Shown here piece after piece: positions 51,466 to 61,419 of a stretch of 64,000 nt of DNA. Source of the stretch: Lepidostoma basale (taxonomy: Eukaryota > Arthropoda > Insecta > Trichoptera > Lepidostomatidae); contig JAHDVF020001505.1 in the NCBI GenBank assembly GCA_022606425.2, positions 124,001 through 188,000 of the forward strand, given 5' to 3'. Below the pieces are notes generated by a model that searched no databases, was not told the origin of the DNA, and was given only the letters and a program-made list of their open reading frames with translations. Position numbers and translations under genes: made by a program. Within the stretch, counting starts at the first letter, position 1. Each line of letters opens with the position of its first letter.

Positions 51466-52011
51466 AAACATTCTTCATTCTTCTCTCTACTACCAGCGCT
51501 CAAATCAAGAAACGTATACTGGAAAACCAAAATCATCCTATATAAAACAATCATCCGAACAGTAGTGACATATGGATGTGAGGCGTGGACAATGACAGCG
51601 AAATCCGCAGAGCGACTGGATACTTTTGAGAGAAGGGTGCTGCGCAGAATTCTAGGACCTGTGAATGACGGTAAAGGCTGGAGAGTGCGACATAATGACG
51701 AGCTGTACCATATTTACAAAGCTCCCAGTCTCCCCAACCAGGTTAGACTGAATAGACTGAGATGGGCCGGTCATATGCAGAGGATGCCGTCATCGCAAAC
51801 CCCAAAAAGATTGCTGGAGTGGCACCCAGGTAGTAGAAGACCAATTGAACGACCAAGGCTGCGATGGGAGGATGAAATTAGGAGAGATGGGGCGAAATTG
51901 TTACAAGTGTCAGATTGGAGGGTCGAAGCGGAGGACAGGAGGAGTTGGAGGCGAAGAATACTGGAGGTTAAGGCTCGATATGGGCTGTAGGGCCATCGAA
52001 GAAGAAGAAGA
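51466..52011 (+). mobile_element. LINE family 2 inserted in an HHR-C unit, 10-bp TSD
   Basis: AGAAAACTGA flanks it at 51456-51465 and 52012-52021. Open frame 51565-51990: MTYGCEAWTMTAKSAERLD, TFERRVLRRILGPVNDGKGW, LRWAGHMQRMPSSQTPKRLL, WEDEIRRDGAKLLQVSDWRV. The 3' end is (GAA)n. Nearly identical in protein to 5188-5823. Confidence 0.93.
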
Positions 52012-52059
52012 AGAAAACTGACGTTTTCATTCATATGAAGCATTTTTATTGTTCACACT

Positions 52060-52950
52060 ATATGATCCAGGGAAAGATATTTATTCCAAGTAATAACTTA
52101 GAAATACTCGTAGTCGTTTTTATCTGAAAATTATAAGTTTTTTAGAATTAAGTCGTAAAGTTTTAAGAAATTTATTAAGTATATTACAAAATTCCTTTAA
52201 TGTTACAAGCTGTTGCTGTGATACGGAGAAACCCGCCGTGTTAGCTGTAAGATGACCTTTATGTCGAGATCTCCACACATACAGCTATACACATACACAT
52301 TTTCTCCCACATAAAACCAATCAGATTTCAATTCAAAATATTGTTTCGCTACCATCGCAAGACCCCTACAAGTATTTTATACGAAAGAAACAATTGCAAA
52401 GACAAAAACAATCTACATTCGTTCCGTGTACGAAGTTCGATTGACTTTTCTTATTTAGAACATTCGATTACAAATCCAGCCAGTCCAAAATAATACAAGT
52501 TGCCGTTCGATAATAAACTATAGGTACCAAAAGTTAACGTTCAGCCGAGGGTGCGTAAATATATGTGTTGGTGTATAAATATTGTTTGATATTAATCTAG
52601 ATGTATTCTATTCCCGGCAAAGGCGTTTCTTAAACAATCTTGTTAATGCTAGTTATAGAATTATAAGGGGTTATAGGGGGTTTAAAGGGGTAGTAGGGCT
52701 ACGATGGGGTATGATTTGCTGGAAAGCATGCCTCTACAAAATGTCGTAAGGCGCCATGTTGCATTTACAACAGCAACATTACTATCAAGTCCAACTCTCT
52801 AGCGTACATGAGAGGTATTTTAAAGACCCCGCGAACCCCGGGCAATGTGGCACATATTACTTGGTGCCATAGCAGATAGAAAGAGGACGAATGGCGAGCT
52901 TCCAGCGCCATAAAACTGGATACACCCAGCTAAGGGAAGGTAACCCGACA
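52060..52950. other. Unassigned sequence
   Basis: 52060-52640 shows no repeat and no clear exon. 52660-52950 is GC-richer (GGGCTACGATGGGGTATGAT, CCCGCGAACCCCGGGCAATG), with no long frame. Confidence 0.4.
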
Positions 52951-52954
52951 GAAA

Positions 52955-53070
52955 ATCCTCCAGAGAAGGCAAGGGGATACGACTCTGGATATTTTTCCAC
53001 GGGTCATCACTTGGTGATAATCAACGTTAGGGAGACCTGACGGGACACAGAGAGAAGAAATAGAATTATA
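52955..53070 (+). mobile_element. LINE 3' end relic, family 7-like
   Basis: GAAAATCCTCCAGAGAAGGC..., then ATAATCAACGTTAGGGAGAC and CTGACGGGACACAGAGAGAA parallel the ANVGGT-stop-YGTEK 3' end at 28855-28890. Confidence 0.5.
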
Positions 53071-53114
53071 GTAAAAATATACGGAAAAATTTTAAGTTAA
53101 AAATTACGTTGGTT

Positions 53115-53545
53115 ATACTTAATGTTAACTAACTAACTAACCAACAATCACGCCGTCCCTCCAAAGGGGTAGGCAAAAAAAAAGGACTGCCACACTTTTC
53201 TTTCCTGGCATATTTCACTCGCTTCCTCAATCGTGTCATGCACGCGCGTCTATTTCTCTGACTCCTCACATGGCCGATATTTAATATTTGATTTATTTGA
53301 TCGTGCCACGTTTTCCTCGGTCTTCCTCTATTTCTTGTTCCATTTGCATCGTTAACATATATATTTGTTACCATACTTTCTTCATTCATTCTTTCTATGT
53401 GTCCAAAACATCTTAATGATCCTTTCATTATTTTGTTCATAACACCATCATTCGAGACTCTATCATACACAGAGTATCCACACATTCGTCTAAGAGAACT
53501 CATTTCTACTGCATTTATTCTACTTTCGTCCTTCTTTTGCCAGTT
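53115..53545 (-). mobile_element. LINE family 1, 3' part
   Basis: Minus strand: MSSLRRMCGYSVYDRVSN, GVMNKIMKGSLRCFGHIERM, RGRPRKTWHDQINQILNIGH, RRACMTR, 3' end GGCGTGATTGTTGGTTAG. An internal 12-codon deletion relative to the 40443 copy. Confidence 0.9.
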
Positions 53546-53576
53546 TATTTATATAAATGTATTTTTAGATACATAC

Positions 53577-53845
53577 ACATCGCACCGTGAGTGTAAAACC
53601 GAGATAAGTGCAAATATACATTTTGGAGATATGGGAGTTTAAAGACTTCGTATTGCTTTGAAAAACTGTTTTTTTTTTAATAAACCAATGATTTTCGGTT
53701 TATAAGTATATTACTACAAACCGAAAATCATTGGTTTATTTAAAAAAAAACAGTTTTTCCAAACAATATGAAGTCTTTAAACTCCCATATCTCCAAAATA
53801 TATATATTTGCAGTTATCTCCGTTTTACACTCACGGTGCGACATG
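53577..53845. repeat. Large foldback element (129-bp arms)
   Basis: Arms 53577-53705 and 53717-53845 are near-perfect reverse complements, from TCGCACCGTGAGTGTAAAAC at the outer end to CAATGATTTTCGGTTT at the centre, with an 11-bp loop. No hammerhead core and no other copy in the window. It may be a foldback MITE; the flanks (ACACA / CATGT) do not give an unambiguous TSD. Confidence 0.88.
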
Positions 53846-53859
53846 TAAAAAAATATTTT

Positions 53860-54425
53860 AATCATAACATATAGAAGTAAAGGTTTTAGAATTGTAGAAT
53901 TTATTATTCGTGTTCTTGATATTCCTGGAAAGAGCTAGAGTTCAGCATCATAGGAGGAGAATACTGTAACGACCAACTCTCGAGTCTACAGCAAGTTGAA
54001 GAATAATAATAATTATAATACATTGAATTTATAATTATTTAACATTACTGTTTCATTTTTTATCTTCAAATTTAGTTTAATTTTTACTTTTTTATCTTTA
54101 AATTTAGTTTAATCCAATTGATAGATGTTTTTTTTATAAATTCAATTTATACAAAAGCAAAAATCTTGTGAACTCATCCGAAAAGGTCACTGATTAAATT
54201 ACGTTTTAATATCTCTCGAATTCCTTTCATTCAGCACGTTTTATATAAAGAGTTAGATTCGAGCGATTTCACATAGAAATAAATCAATTTTTGTTAAGAG
54301 TATTCTATGTATTCATTTAAATATTATAATTAAGTAAGGTTTTTACAATTGCTCAAATTTAAATTATTAAAGCCATTAAACCTTCATTCTTCTTAATTTT
54401 ATTATTATTATCATTATTATTATTA
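53860..54425. other. Unassigned AT-rich sequence
   Basis: Contains a short tandem duplication TTTTTATCTTYAAATTTAGT (54057-54112). Nothing else recognised. Confidence 0.4.
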
Positions 54426-54438
54426 GGTTTATGAAAAA

Positions 54439-54733
54439 AAGCAGGCAAGACACTGAGGGATCGCGTGAGGAACACCAGAATAAGAGATATATGTGAGGTT
54501 GAGGATATTATAAGATGGAGCAGACAGCGAAAAAGGGATTAATACGGTCATGTTCAAATAATGGACACTACCAGGTTCTTCTATATTGCATTGCATAATC
54601 AACCTCATGGGATTCGTCCTCGTGGAAGACCTCCTAAAAGATGGAAAGACAGCTGGGAATCTATCTCACAGGAGGAGCAACACTCTGGTAAACAGACCAC
54701 ATAGGTCTACAAAAAGGAAAAAAAGAAGAAGAA
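54439..54733 (+). mobile_element. LINE family 4b with perfect 13-bp TSD
   Basis: GGTTTATGAAAAA flanks it at 54426-54438 and 54734-54746. Encodes KTLRDRVRNTRIRDICEVED, IIRWSRQRKRD, then after a stop HNQPHGIRPRGRPPKRWKDS and WESISQEE. The 3' end is (GAA)n. Confidence 0.93.
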
Positions 54734-54749
54734 GGTTTATGAAAAACAT

Positions 54750-55153
54750 TAATTTACCGTCGTATTTATACAATTTCCAAATTCCAAATATTGAGGACAA
54801 CTTGTAGAACATTTTGCGCCTTCTAAAATATGATTATATTGACCTTTAAAAATATTATAATTCACTGAGATTATACAATAGCATAATTATGTAGACTCTG
54901 CTATTATTTGTTTTTAATAACAACATTTTTTTTCTTCGATTTGTCCATTTAAAAAATATTTTTTAGGTTTTTTATATAAAAAAAATTTGTTACATTTAGT
55001 ATATACGAGTATATGAGCCTATTATTATATTTCTAAACTTTTCAGTATTTCCAATATAGCCACATTATCAATAATTCTTAAGTTTGAATTGATTTCACGA
55101 ATGAAGAATTTCTCATTCATTTCATGATAATTTTAAATTTATAAGTTTTTGAC
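54750..55153. other. Unassigned AT-rich sequence
   Basis: Nothing recognised. Confidence 0.4.
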
Positions 55154-55156
55154 TAA

Positions 55157-56295
55157 GAGCGAGTACACATTAGGCGCTCGGCGTTGCGTTCGGCGCGCGT
55201 AAGTAGCGTACATACAGCGAGCTTAGCACGGCTTTTATCGAGCATTACCAAGGTGTACATACTACTAGCTCAGTTCGAAAATGGACGTCAAAGTGATTTT
55301 ATTTTTATAATCAGGACATTCCATGTCCCATATAGATATTCCGTTATGCTGGAGAGAGTTCAGAAAGAAATTCTGAGGTATCTCTACATGAGGGAGTATG
55401 GTAGTTATCCGTGGCTCTATCCCACGGCATTTCTTTTGGGAATGTTAAAATTAAACACGTCTTAATGCGCCCTTGGGGTGATTACATCACAAAAACGGCG
55501 CTTTAAAAGTTAGCATATTATTATTATTATTATTAATGCTTGGAACCAATTCTTTACAGCTTCGAAGAGATAGGCATCTCATAACCCATTTCTTTAAATT
55601 AATCAGGGGGACATTTCGAGAACTCGGCCGTGCTAGAGGGTGTTGGGCTTTTTGTCCCTGATAGATTTCTCCGACAGCGATAGCACAGATTGTTTTACCT
55701 ACCGGCCACCAGAACCAATCTGCCTCTGGTGACACCAGTGGGATGAGCAATTAGTCTGCTGAACGCGGTCTCCTCAGAGATGGATGTATTTCATATTAGT
55801 GAAGTGAAGGTACGTTCAGGAGACAAATACTTTTGACTTTAGAAAGTTTCTTGTCTTCCTAATGTCGAACCATCTCTAATGCGTTCCTGGTACTATGTTG
55901 TATTTTTTTAATATTTTACCTGTACTCAATAGATGCCTTAAACATTTTCCGGTTTGTAATATCTTTTGGGTTAATAAATTGATTTGATTTGATTTGTTAT
56001 AGCTGGACGCTTTTGAATTTCATCAATAAATAAGTCTGTATCGAAGTGCTCGATCTCCATTTTGATGAATATATGAGTCCACCCTCACGAAAGCGCGCGA
56101 TCAAATGTACGGCAAAATGGCGGCGAATGTATCTACAAGCGCGCAGCTGTAGCCCGCGCAACGCGCGTTCGAACGAAAATCTGACAGCGTGCGTCTGACG
56201 CGCGCTTGTATGTGTACACCTTTGACCGACCTCTTTATTCTTAAAACGCGCGTTACCAAAGGGCGCGCTTAAAAACGCCTAATGTGTACTCGCTC
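55157..56295. mobile_element. PIF/Harbinger-type non-autonomous element
   Basis: Terminal inverted repeats GAGCGAGTACACATTAGGCG (55157-55176) and its exact complement (56276-56295) are flanked by the trinucleotide TAA on both sides (55154-55156 and 56296-56298). A 3-bp TWA duplication is the hallmark of PIF/Harbinger transposition. The element interior is GC- and CpG-rich (GCGCGCGTAAG, CGCGCGTTCGAACG). It holds no transposase, and a LINE (about 55300-55998) occupies its middle. Confidence 0.9.
55300..55998 (+). mobile_element. LINE family 8 inside the Harbinger element
   Basis: Frame 55320-55465: RTFHVPYRYSVMLERVQKEI, LRYLYMREYGSYPWLYPT, FLLGML. Then LQLRRDRHLITHFFKLIR, NSAVLEGVGLFV (55555-55660) and the 3' UTR to (GATTT)n at 55978-55996. 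A short unrelated stretch with an ATT repeat (55465-55535) interrupts the coding part. Confidence 0.88.
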
Positions 56296-56299
56296 TAAG

Positions 56300-56875
56300 T
56301 CACAAACTCAACATACATAGAAATAAAACAAATAATTGAACGGTTTCTTTAAAATACAATATATAGTGTATCCATCGTTTGATATATCTTTATCATCAGC
56401 CACGTTTGGTAAACTGCTTGATCAGGCCTCTTTCAAGGATTTAAACTTTTCTTGATCCTGAGCACATGCTATGTAACCTCCACTGTCTTTGCGTATATCA
56501 TCCAACAGCCTTTAAGAGAATCTCCCGCCGTTCTCTATTAAATTATTGGACTCTATGCCATATCTCCATTTCAAGTTCGCAATATCCTTCTTTAATATTA
56601 TAGTTTATGGTTTCATAATTTCATTCCATTACAAAAAACTTTGAAACTCTTTCAGACTACAAGACTGTCTAATGCCTTTTTACTACTCAACTTTTTAAAA
56701 TTAATTCCTCTCAATCTCAACTCAGAGAGTGCGTTTCAATTAGTGATCTCCAACAATTAACCACAATAAAAAATACCATCGGTAGGTAAGTCGTGATTAT
56801 TTGTACCTTGATTCATTGAATATTTTTAGCTGACAACTTTATCAATAAACTTTTAAGTAAACTTTTGACTTGCCT
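56300..56875. other. Unassigned sequence
   Basis: No element or exon recognised. 56380-56560 (TCATCAGCCACGTTTGGTAA, CTTTAAGAGAATCTCCCGCC) is mildly GC-richer. Confidence 0.4.
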
Positions 56876-57015
56876 TTAAAACATTTGATAATGCCTTAGC
56901 AGGGCGAAACATGTCATTCCCATAAAATATAATAAAACTTCTAGAAAACTGACGTTTTTATTCGTATCATTTTTTTAATATGGAGTTTTACATCATTGTT
57001 CAAGAAACAATAAAT
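56876..57015 (+). ncRNA. Hammerhead variant, family C, with unit flank
   Basis: ACATTTGATAATGCCTTAGC then AGGGCGAAACATGTCATTCC: GCCTT-AGC-AGGGC stem II, GAAAC, CATG, GTC, and UUGAUAA. The rest of the 158-bp-type unit follows (CTTCTAGAAAACTGACGTTT, TTTACATCATTGTTCAAGAA) to about 57012. A complete solitary unit. Confidence 0.6.
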
Positions 57016-57239
57016 ATTTTGAAAAGTGTTTTAACATGATATTTGTGAATATTCCAAACAAAAACATATATTCTGCAGGACAGAAAATATTGTAGTTAAA
57101 GCTATTTGTGTTCATGGTTGACAATTGAAAATTGTAGTAATATAACAAAAGTAGATGAAATTAGAATAATTGCAGTAAAAATATTATAGCAAACCAGAAT
57201 GTTCGGAAAAACGATGTTGCTAGAATACCAAAACATTGT

Positions 57240-57520
57240 CAAGATAAAAACAATGTGGCGGTTCATTTTCTAAACCAACGTAATTTTTTTTTACTATTCT
57301 TTCTTCATTCAGTCTTTCTATATTTCCAAACCATCCTAATGATCCTTTCATTATTTTTTTCATAACACCATCATTCGCACCGCATTCACTTCTTATATTT
57401 TCATTTGACACTCTATCATACACAGTGTATCCACACATTCGTCTAAGAGATCTCATTTCTACTGCATTTATTCTACTTTCATCCTTCTTTTACCAGTTCC
57501 ATGCTTCGTTTCCATATATA
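57240..57520 (-). mobile_element. LINE family 1, internal/3' fragment
   Basis: Minus strand: MRSLRRMCGYTVYDRVSNEN, IRSECGANDGVMKKIMKGS, GWFGNIERLNEERIVKK. It then passes to DKNVAVHFL-like remnants of the 3' part, with a large deletion between. Confidence 0.85.
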
Positions 57521-57529
57521 ATGTAAATA

Positions 57530-58565
57530 CACATGTATTGTAAAACTCGTAAGATTAATATTGTATACATTTAACTGTTATGATATTTTTGGTAAATTAT
57601 TGAGGACTGACCGCCATTTTGAATGAACCATATGAAAATGCCTGTGTTGTGGAAACAATCGCTTAAAGTGTGATGAGAAAACATCTTCCGATGCGTATGA
57701 CTAAATAAAAATATATTCACAAATAGCTTCGTTCGAAATTTTAGCTAAAAGATTCCTCTTGGCAAAACCATGCCGGTTTTATCACAGACCAAATTTGCGT
57801 TCAAATTGTTTAAAAAAAATTTAACACTGAAATACCACGAAACTTTACAAATTTTATAAGAAACGAATTGTTTAATCAAGATTTAGACTACGCGATGAAT
57901 AAATAAGTTTTTCTTCACTTTACTAAGCAGAAAATGTCTAAATTTCGCTTGTAAGAAATCGCTCTTGACAGGCGTTCCTTAGAGTTTTTTTTTATTGGAA
58001 CTGACAGTCTAAAGCGGAGAGCATTCAATAATTAATGGAACTTATGCCACTGACAAAAGAAAGTGTTTTTATCATTAGTTGTTCTCAAAGTTGGCCCTAA
58101 TAAATCGAAAATTAATGGTTAACCCAACAAGATAAATGCAAAATTGATTGGTATAATATTTATCCGTTATTTGATTATTTAGTATAAAAAAAAAATTGGT
58201 TCTGATTTTGAAAATTTGGTTTGGTTCATGTGGTGCTTCCGTAAATTTTGAGATATTTCGTGTAGATGTAAATATTTAATTAGTTAATTGTGACACGTAA
58301 TACGTTTGTACTGTTTTGATGTTAAAATTATATAAATTTTATCGTTTATATATAATAAATAATTTTGACAGGTGTTAAAATAATTTTTTCATTTGTTTCA
58401 ATGACAATTTGAATAATTTCTTCAATAATATTTTTAAATTCTTGCTGGTGTTGCATTGTTTTAAGTGCCTAATTACAGTTAATTAAAAAAACGGTGGATT
58501 CGCGCAGTAATAAATAATAATTCATTTAATTCAAAATTCGAAACTACGTTTATTTAGTTTTTATT
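57530..58565. other. Unassigned AT-rich sequence
   Basis: 57720-57800 (AATTTTAGCTAAAAGATTCC, CATGCCGGTTTTATCACAG) has some resemblance to 39790-39850. No exon recognised. Confidence 0.4.
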
Positions 58566-58569
58566 TATT

Positions 58570-58617
58570 TTTACACCTGAAGATGGAGGTATCCTCCGAA
58601 GCATGTCGTGTTTTTTT
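58570..58617 (+). ncRNA. Hammerhead-like motif, family B, one core change
   Basis: ACAC-CTGAAGA (58577-58583), GGAGG-TAT-CCTCC, GAAGC in place of GAAAC, ATGTC, GTGT. A single A to G in the GAAA box; otherwise the same as the consensus copy. Confidence 0.65.
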
Positions 58618-58619
58618 AA

Positions 58620-59080
58620 TAATTTTTTTTATTAAATAGTGAATTAAACAAAGTTTTTCAATTTCCTAAGTAAAAATTATTTATTTTTTTAGCATTTCAA
58701 TTTGTATTTCTATTTTATATATTTTATTATAGTGGGATGTAAGATGATATATCTATATATATATATTCATAAGTCGAAATTGTTTGTGGCATATTACTTA
58801 CTCTTAACTATATCATTTATTTCAATTCTACTTACGTATACGAGTATGTACATTAGCTGACACTTGGCTCTATCGATTTAAATATACATACATCTACGTT
58901 CTACTACATGCATATATCAATTCACATTTAACTGTGGTAGTCAGCTTAATTGTGTAGGTTACAAAATTACTTTATGCCTCTATTGTTGCGTTGTTCTCCG
59001 GGGATCGTAACTCTTAGAAAGTGTCAAGTTACTAATGTCTATGGTAATTTATCTCCATCTCATCTATTCCGGGTTATCTT
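58620..59080. other. Unassigned AT-rich sequence
   Basis: Nothing recognised; contains an (AT)n stretch at 58750-58770. Confidence 0.4.
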
Positions 59081-59084
59081 CCTT

Positions 59085-59335
59085 ACAAAAGTATTCTAAA
59101 CAAAAAGTCACTCCAATTCCTCAGCCAGGAAACCTGCCTTTTCCCAACACCTCGTCGACCCTCAATCTTACCCTCCAAGATCAGGTGTAACAGTGCGTAC
59201 TTTTCGCCTCTCAGAACATGGCCCAAGTAGGACATCTTACGGACTTTGATGTTGGTCAGCAACTCTCTGTCAACTCTGGCTCTATGGAGAACGTTTGTGT
59301 TGCTGACCATGTCAGTCGTATAAATGAATATGTCT
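59085..59335 (-). mobile_element. LINE family 7, internal fragment
   Basis: Minus strand: VSNTNVLHRARVDRELLTNI, KVRKMSYLGHVLRGEKYALL, HLILEGKIEGRRGVGKRQVS, WLRNWS, open for 75 codons. The downstream 3' end is missing. Confidence 0.9.
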
Positions 59336-59399
59336 GTTTTCCAGGATTAGTTAAATGCGAATAATAATTATCACTTTGCTAAGAAACTTTCAATTGTCT

Positions 59400-59470
59400 A
59401 GACATTTGATAATGCCCTAGAATGGAAAAACATATAATTCCCATAAAATAAAATAAAACTTCTAAAAAAT
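59400..59470 (+). ncRNA. Hammerhead-like motif, family C, decayed
   Basis: ACATTTGATAATGCCCTAGA, ATGGAAAAACATATAATTCC. UUGAUAA kept; GAAA and the cleavage triplet are lost. Confidence 0.4.
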
Positions 59471-59821
59471 AGACGTGAGAAAGACATATGTAATATTATA
59501 TAGGATTAGAATAAGCTAATAATTATCTAAACCTATTTACCGTTCGTATGCACAACAGAGATAATTCTATAATGTAACCAAATTTAATTTGTTTATTCGT
59601 CAACAGGAATCGATTCACTGGGTAGCTAAAAGGTTTCCAATAGCAAACAGCGGATATTTTTAACTCTAATAGCTTACTGAAATAACGGGGTGAAATATTA
59701 CTATTTTATTTGTTCTACACATGAACGGCTAACATCGATTTGTTTCGTATTTTTACAGAAATAACGTTTAAAACGTATTGGCCCATAACAAACTACGTTA
59801 GAATTTAATAGTTTTGAATTC

Positions 59822-59885
59822 TTATGGACAACATTCGGCAGCTCGCTGCCATCTTCCGAGCTGCCGAAACCGGTAGAAGACACAA
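59822..59885. repeat. Small palindrome, HHR family D-like
   Basis: ATTCGGCAGCTCGCTGCCAT then CTTCCGAGCTGCCGAAACCG and GTAGAAGAC. The plus arm has GAAAC-CGGTA, as in family D, and the minus arm has GGAAGATGGCAGCGAGCTGC, resembling CTGAAGA plus stem II. Neither arm has a full core. Confidence 0.4.
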
Positions 59886-59954
59886 ACATTAGTAGATTTT
59901 AACTTAATATATTGTACATTAAAAATAAATAGTAATAATAATTATTAATTTAAG

Positions 59955-60115
59955 AGGATAGGCAACAGACGATGAGGGGGTTCCGTTTCTTAAGTGGAAA
60001 CCGCGCGATTGCTGGACGTGGATGGATGAGAGTGGCCATGGATTAGGGACGGTGGCAAATTTCTGAGAAGCCTATATTCAGCAGTAGACAGACGGCTGAT
60101 AAGTAAGCTTCAAAC
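59955..60115 (+). mobile_element. LINE family 3, 3' end
   Basis: RAIAGRGWMRVAMD, GRWQISEKPIFSS and the GACGGCTGATAAG end, matching the tail of 27542-28165. Confidence 0.75.
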
Positions 60116-60179
60116 TTGTTCGTGTGATTCTATTTCGACGTGTTGTATCAAATTAACTATTCACATTTAAAGTAACGGC

Positions 60180-60455
60180 TATCCGCAATCGGCTACGACT
60201 ATCCGCGAAATATGCAAGGTGGAGGATGTCGGGGCAGACAACGCAGAAGATACTGGAATGCGCACGTGCAGAGGATGGATCCCATTAGAATCCCACACGC
60301 TATGGCGCATCAGATTCTTGCCGGCTGCCGTCCCCCCGGAAGACCACCGAAGAGATAGATGGAAGTCAACCTCCCAAGAGAGGCCAGCTTGATTTCAGGA
60401 ACAGACCAAAGGTCTATAAGGAGAAGAAGAAGAAGAAGAAGAAGATTTAAAGTAT
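60180..60455 (+). mobile_element. LINE family 4b, 3' part
   Basis: TIREICKVEDVGADNAEDTG, then HVQRMDPIRIPHAMAHQILA, GCRPPGRPPKR and a long (GAA)n tract at 60420-60446. Confidence 0.85.
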
Positions 60456-60639
60456 ATTTTAATTTATTTTTCTATTAATATTCTTGAAGTCAGCAATCCA
60501 TCATAATAATTTTATAAATAAACTGTAACATTAGTTATATCGTGTCTTCGGCAAGGTATCATTATACTTTACGTACGCATCTAAAATATTAAAGAATAAA
60601 TCATAACAATACTTGATTTTGCAGGTTCGTTTATTTTAA

Positions 60640-60840
60640 TAATAACACTACCGTGAGTACGAATATAATTTATTTTAATAACAACGAAGGGATGCCCCGG
60701 TAATGACTTGGCCGCGGTGACGCGACGCGACGGTGGCGAAATGGGAAATTGGTTTCTGCTCCATGTATCCGCTTTAGGCGGTACGGTGACCCGCATACTT
60801 GCGGACGTCACAACTAAGTAAGTTCCACAAAATAAAATCA
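60640..60840. other. GC-rich island with open frames on both strands
   Basis: GACTTGGCCGCGGTGACGCG, GACGCGACGGTGGCGAAATG. The minus frame reads WFMILFCGTYLVVTSAS (signal-peptide-like), then MRVTVPPKADTWSRNQFPIS. The plus frame reads NDLAAVTRRDGGEMGNWFLL, HVSALGGTVTRILADVTT and ends at a strong donor GTAAGT (60818). No repeat copy in the window. At most one frame is real; I cannot choose. Confidence 0.35.
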
Positions 60841-60884
60841 TAAACCACTTCGTTACATACGAGTACATCATTATATCATTATTA

Positions 60885-61015
60885 TTCTTCGTCTATTCAG
60901 CCTTCTTCCCTCTACTGCTGGATATATGTCTCTTCAATTTTTCTCCACTCGTCACTGTCTTGTCCCTTCCGCATCCAGGTCGCTTCAGGTATTCAGGTGA
61001 TCAGTCCGTATTTGA
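60885..61015 (-). mobile_element. LINE family 3, 3' end
   Basis: Minus strand: RDIYPAVEGRRLNRRRI at its end, with SDLDAEGTRQ upstream, as in 20790-20830. Confidence 0.75.
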
Positions 61016-61105
61016 TGTGTCCTTCCGATATATCTTTATACTACAATATTTTGCTGTTACATAATCCATTGACAAATGCCAACGACGATTGTTGTTGCCT
61101 TAGAT

Positions 61106-61409
61106 CATAGGTTTCCAATCTTTTCTGGGCCACCGCCCCCTTTACTAAAAAAATAAATGTTCAACGCCCACCTCCCATGAAAATTATTCCGAAAAAGGAA
61201 AAATGATTACATTACATTCAATAACAAAATAAACCAATATTTAAGTTTAATTTGCTTTATTAGTATCTATGTGATTATCGTTTTTTTTTGTATTTTTAGA
61301 CTATATTTTTTTATCTGCCCACGCTTTTTTTTTCCGGGTCTTCTACTGCCCCCCTGAAAGTCTCAAACGTCCTCAAGGGGGTCGTTATCACCCACTTTGA
61401 GAACCTAGG
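61106..61409. mobile_element. hAT-type MITE
   Basis: Ends CATAGGTTTCCAA (61106-61118) and, in complement, CCTAGGTTCTCAA (61409-61397) with 10 of 13 matches, flanked by CCTTAGAT (61098-61105) and TCTTAGAT (61410-61417), an 8-bp duplication with one change. Sub-terminal TGGGCCACCGCCCCCTTTAC and CCACTTTGAGAACC are typical of hAT MITEs. Length about 304 bp, no coding capacity. Confidence 0.85.
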
Positions 61410-61419
61410 TCTTAGATAA

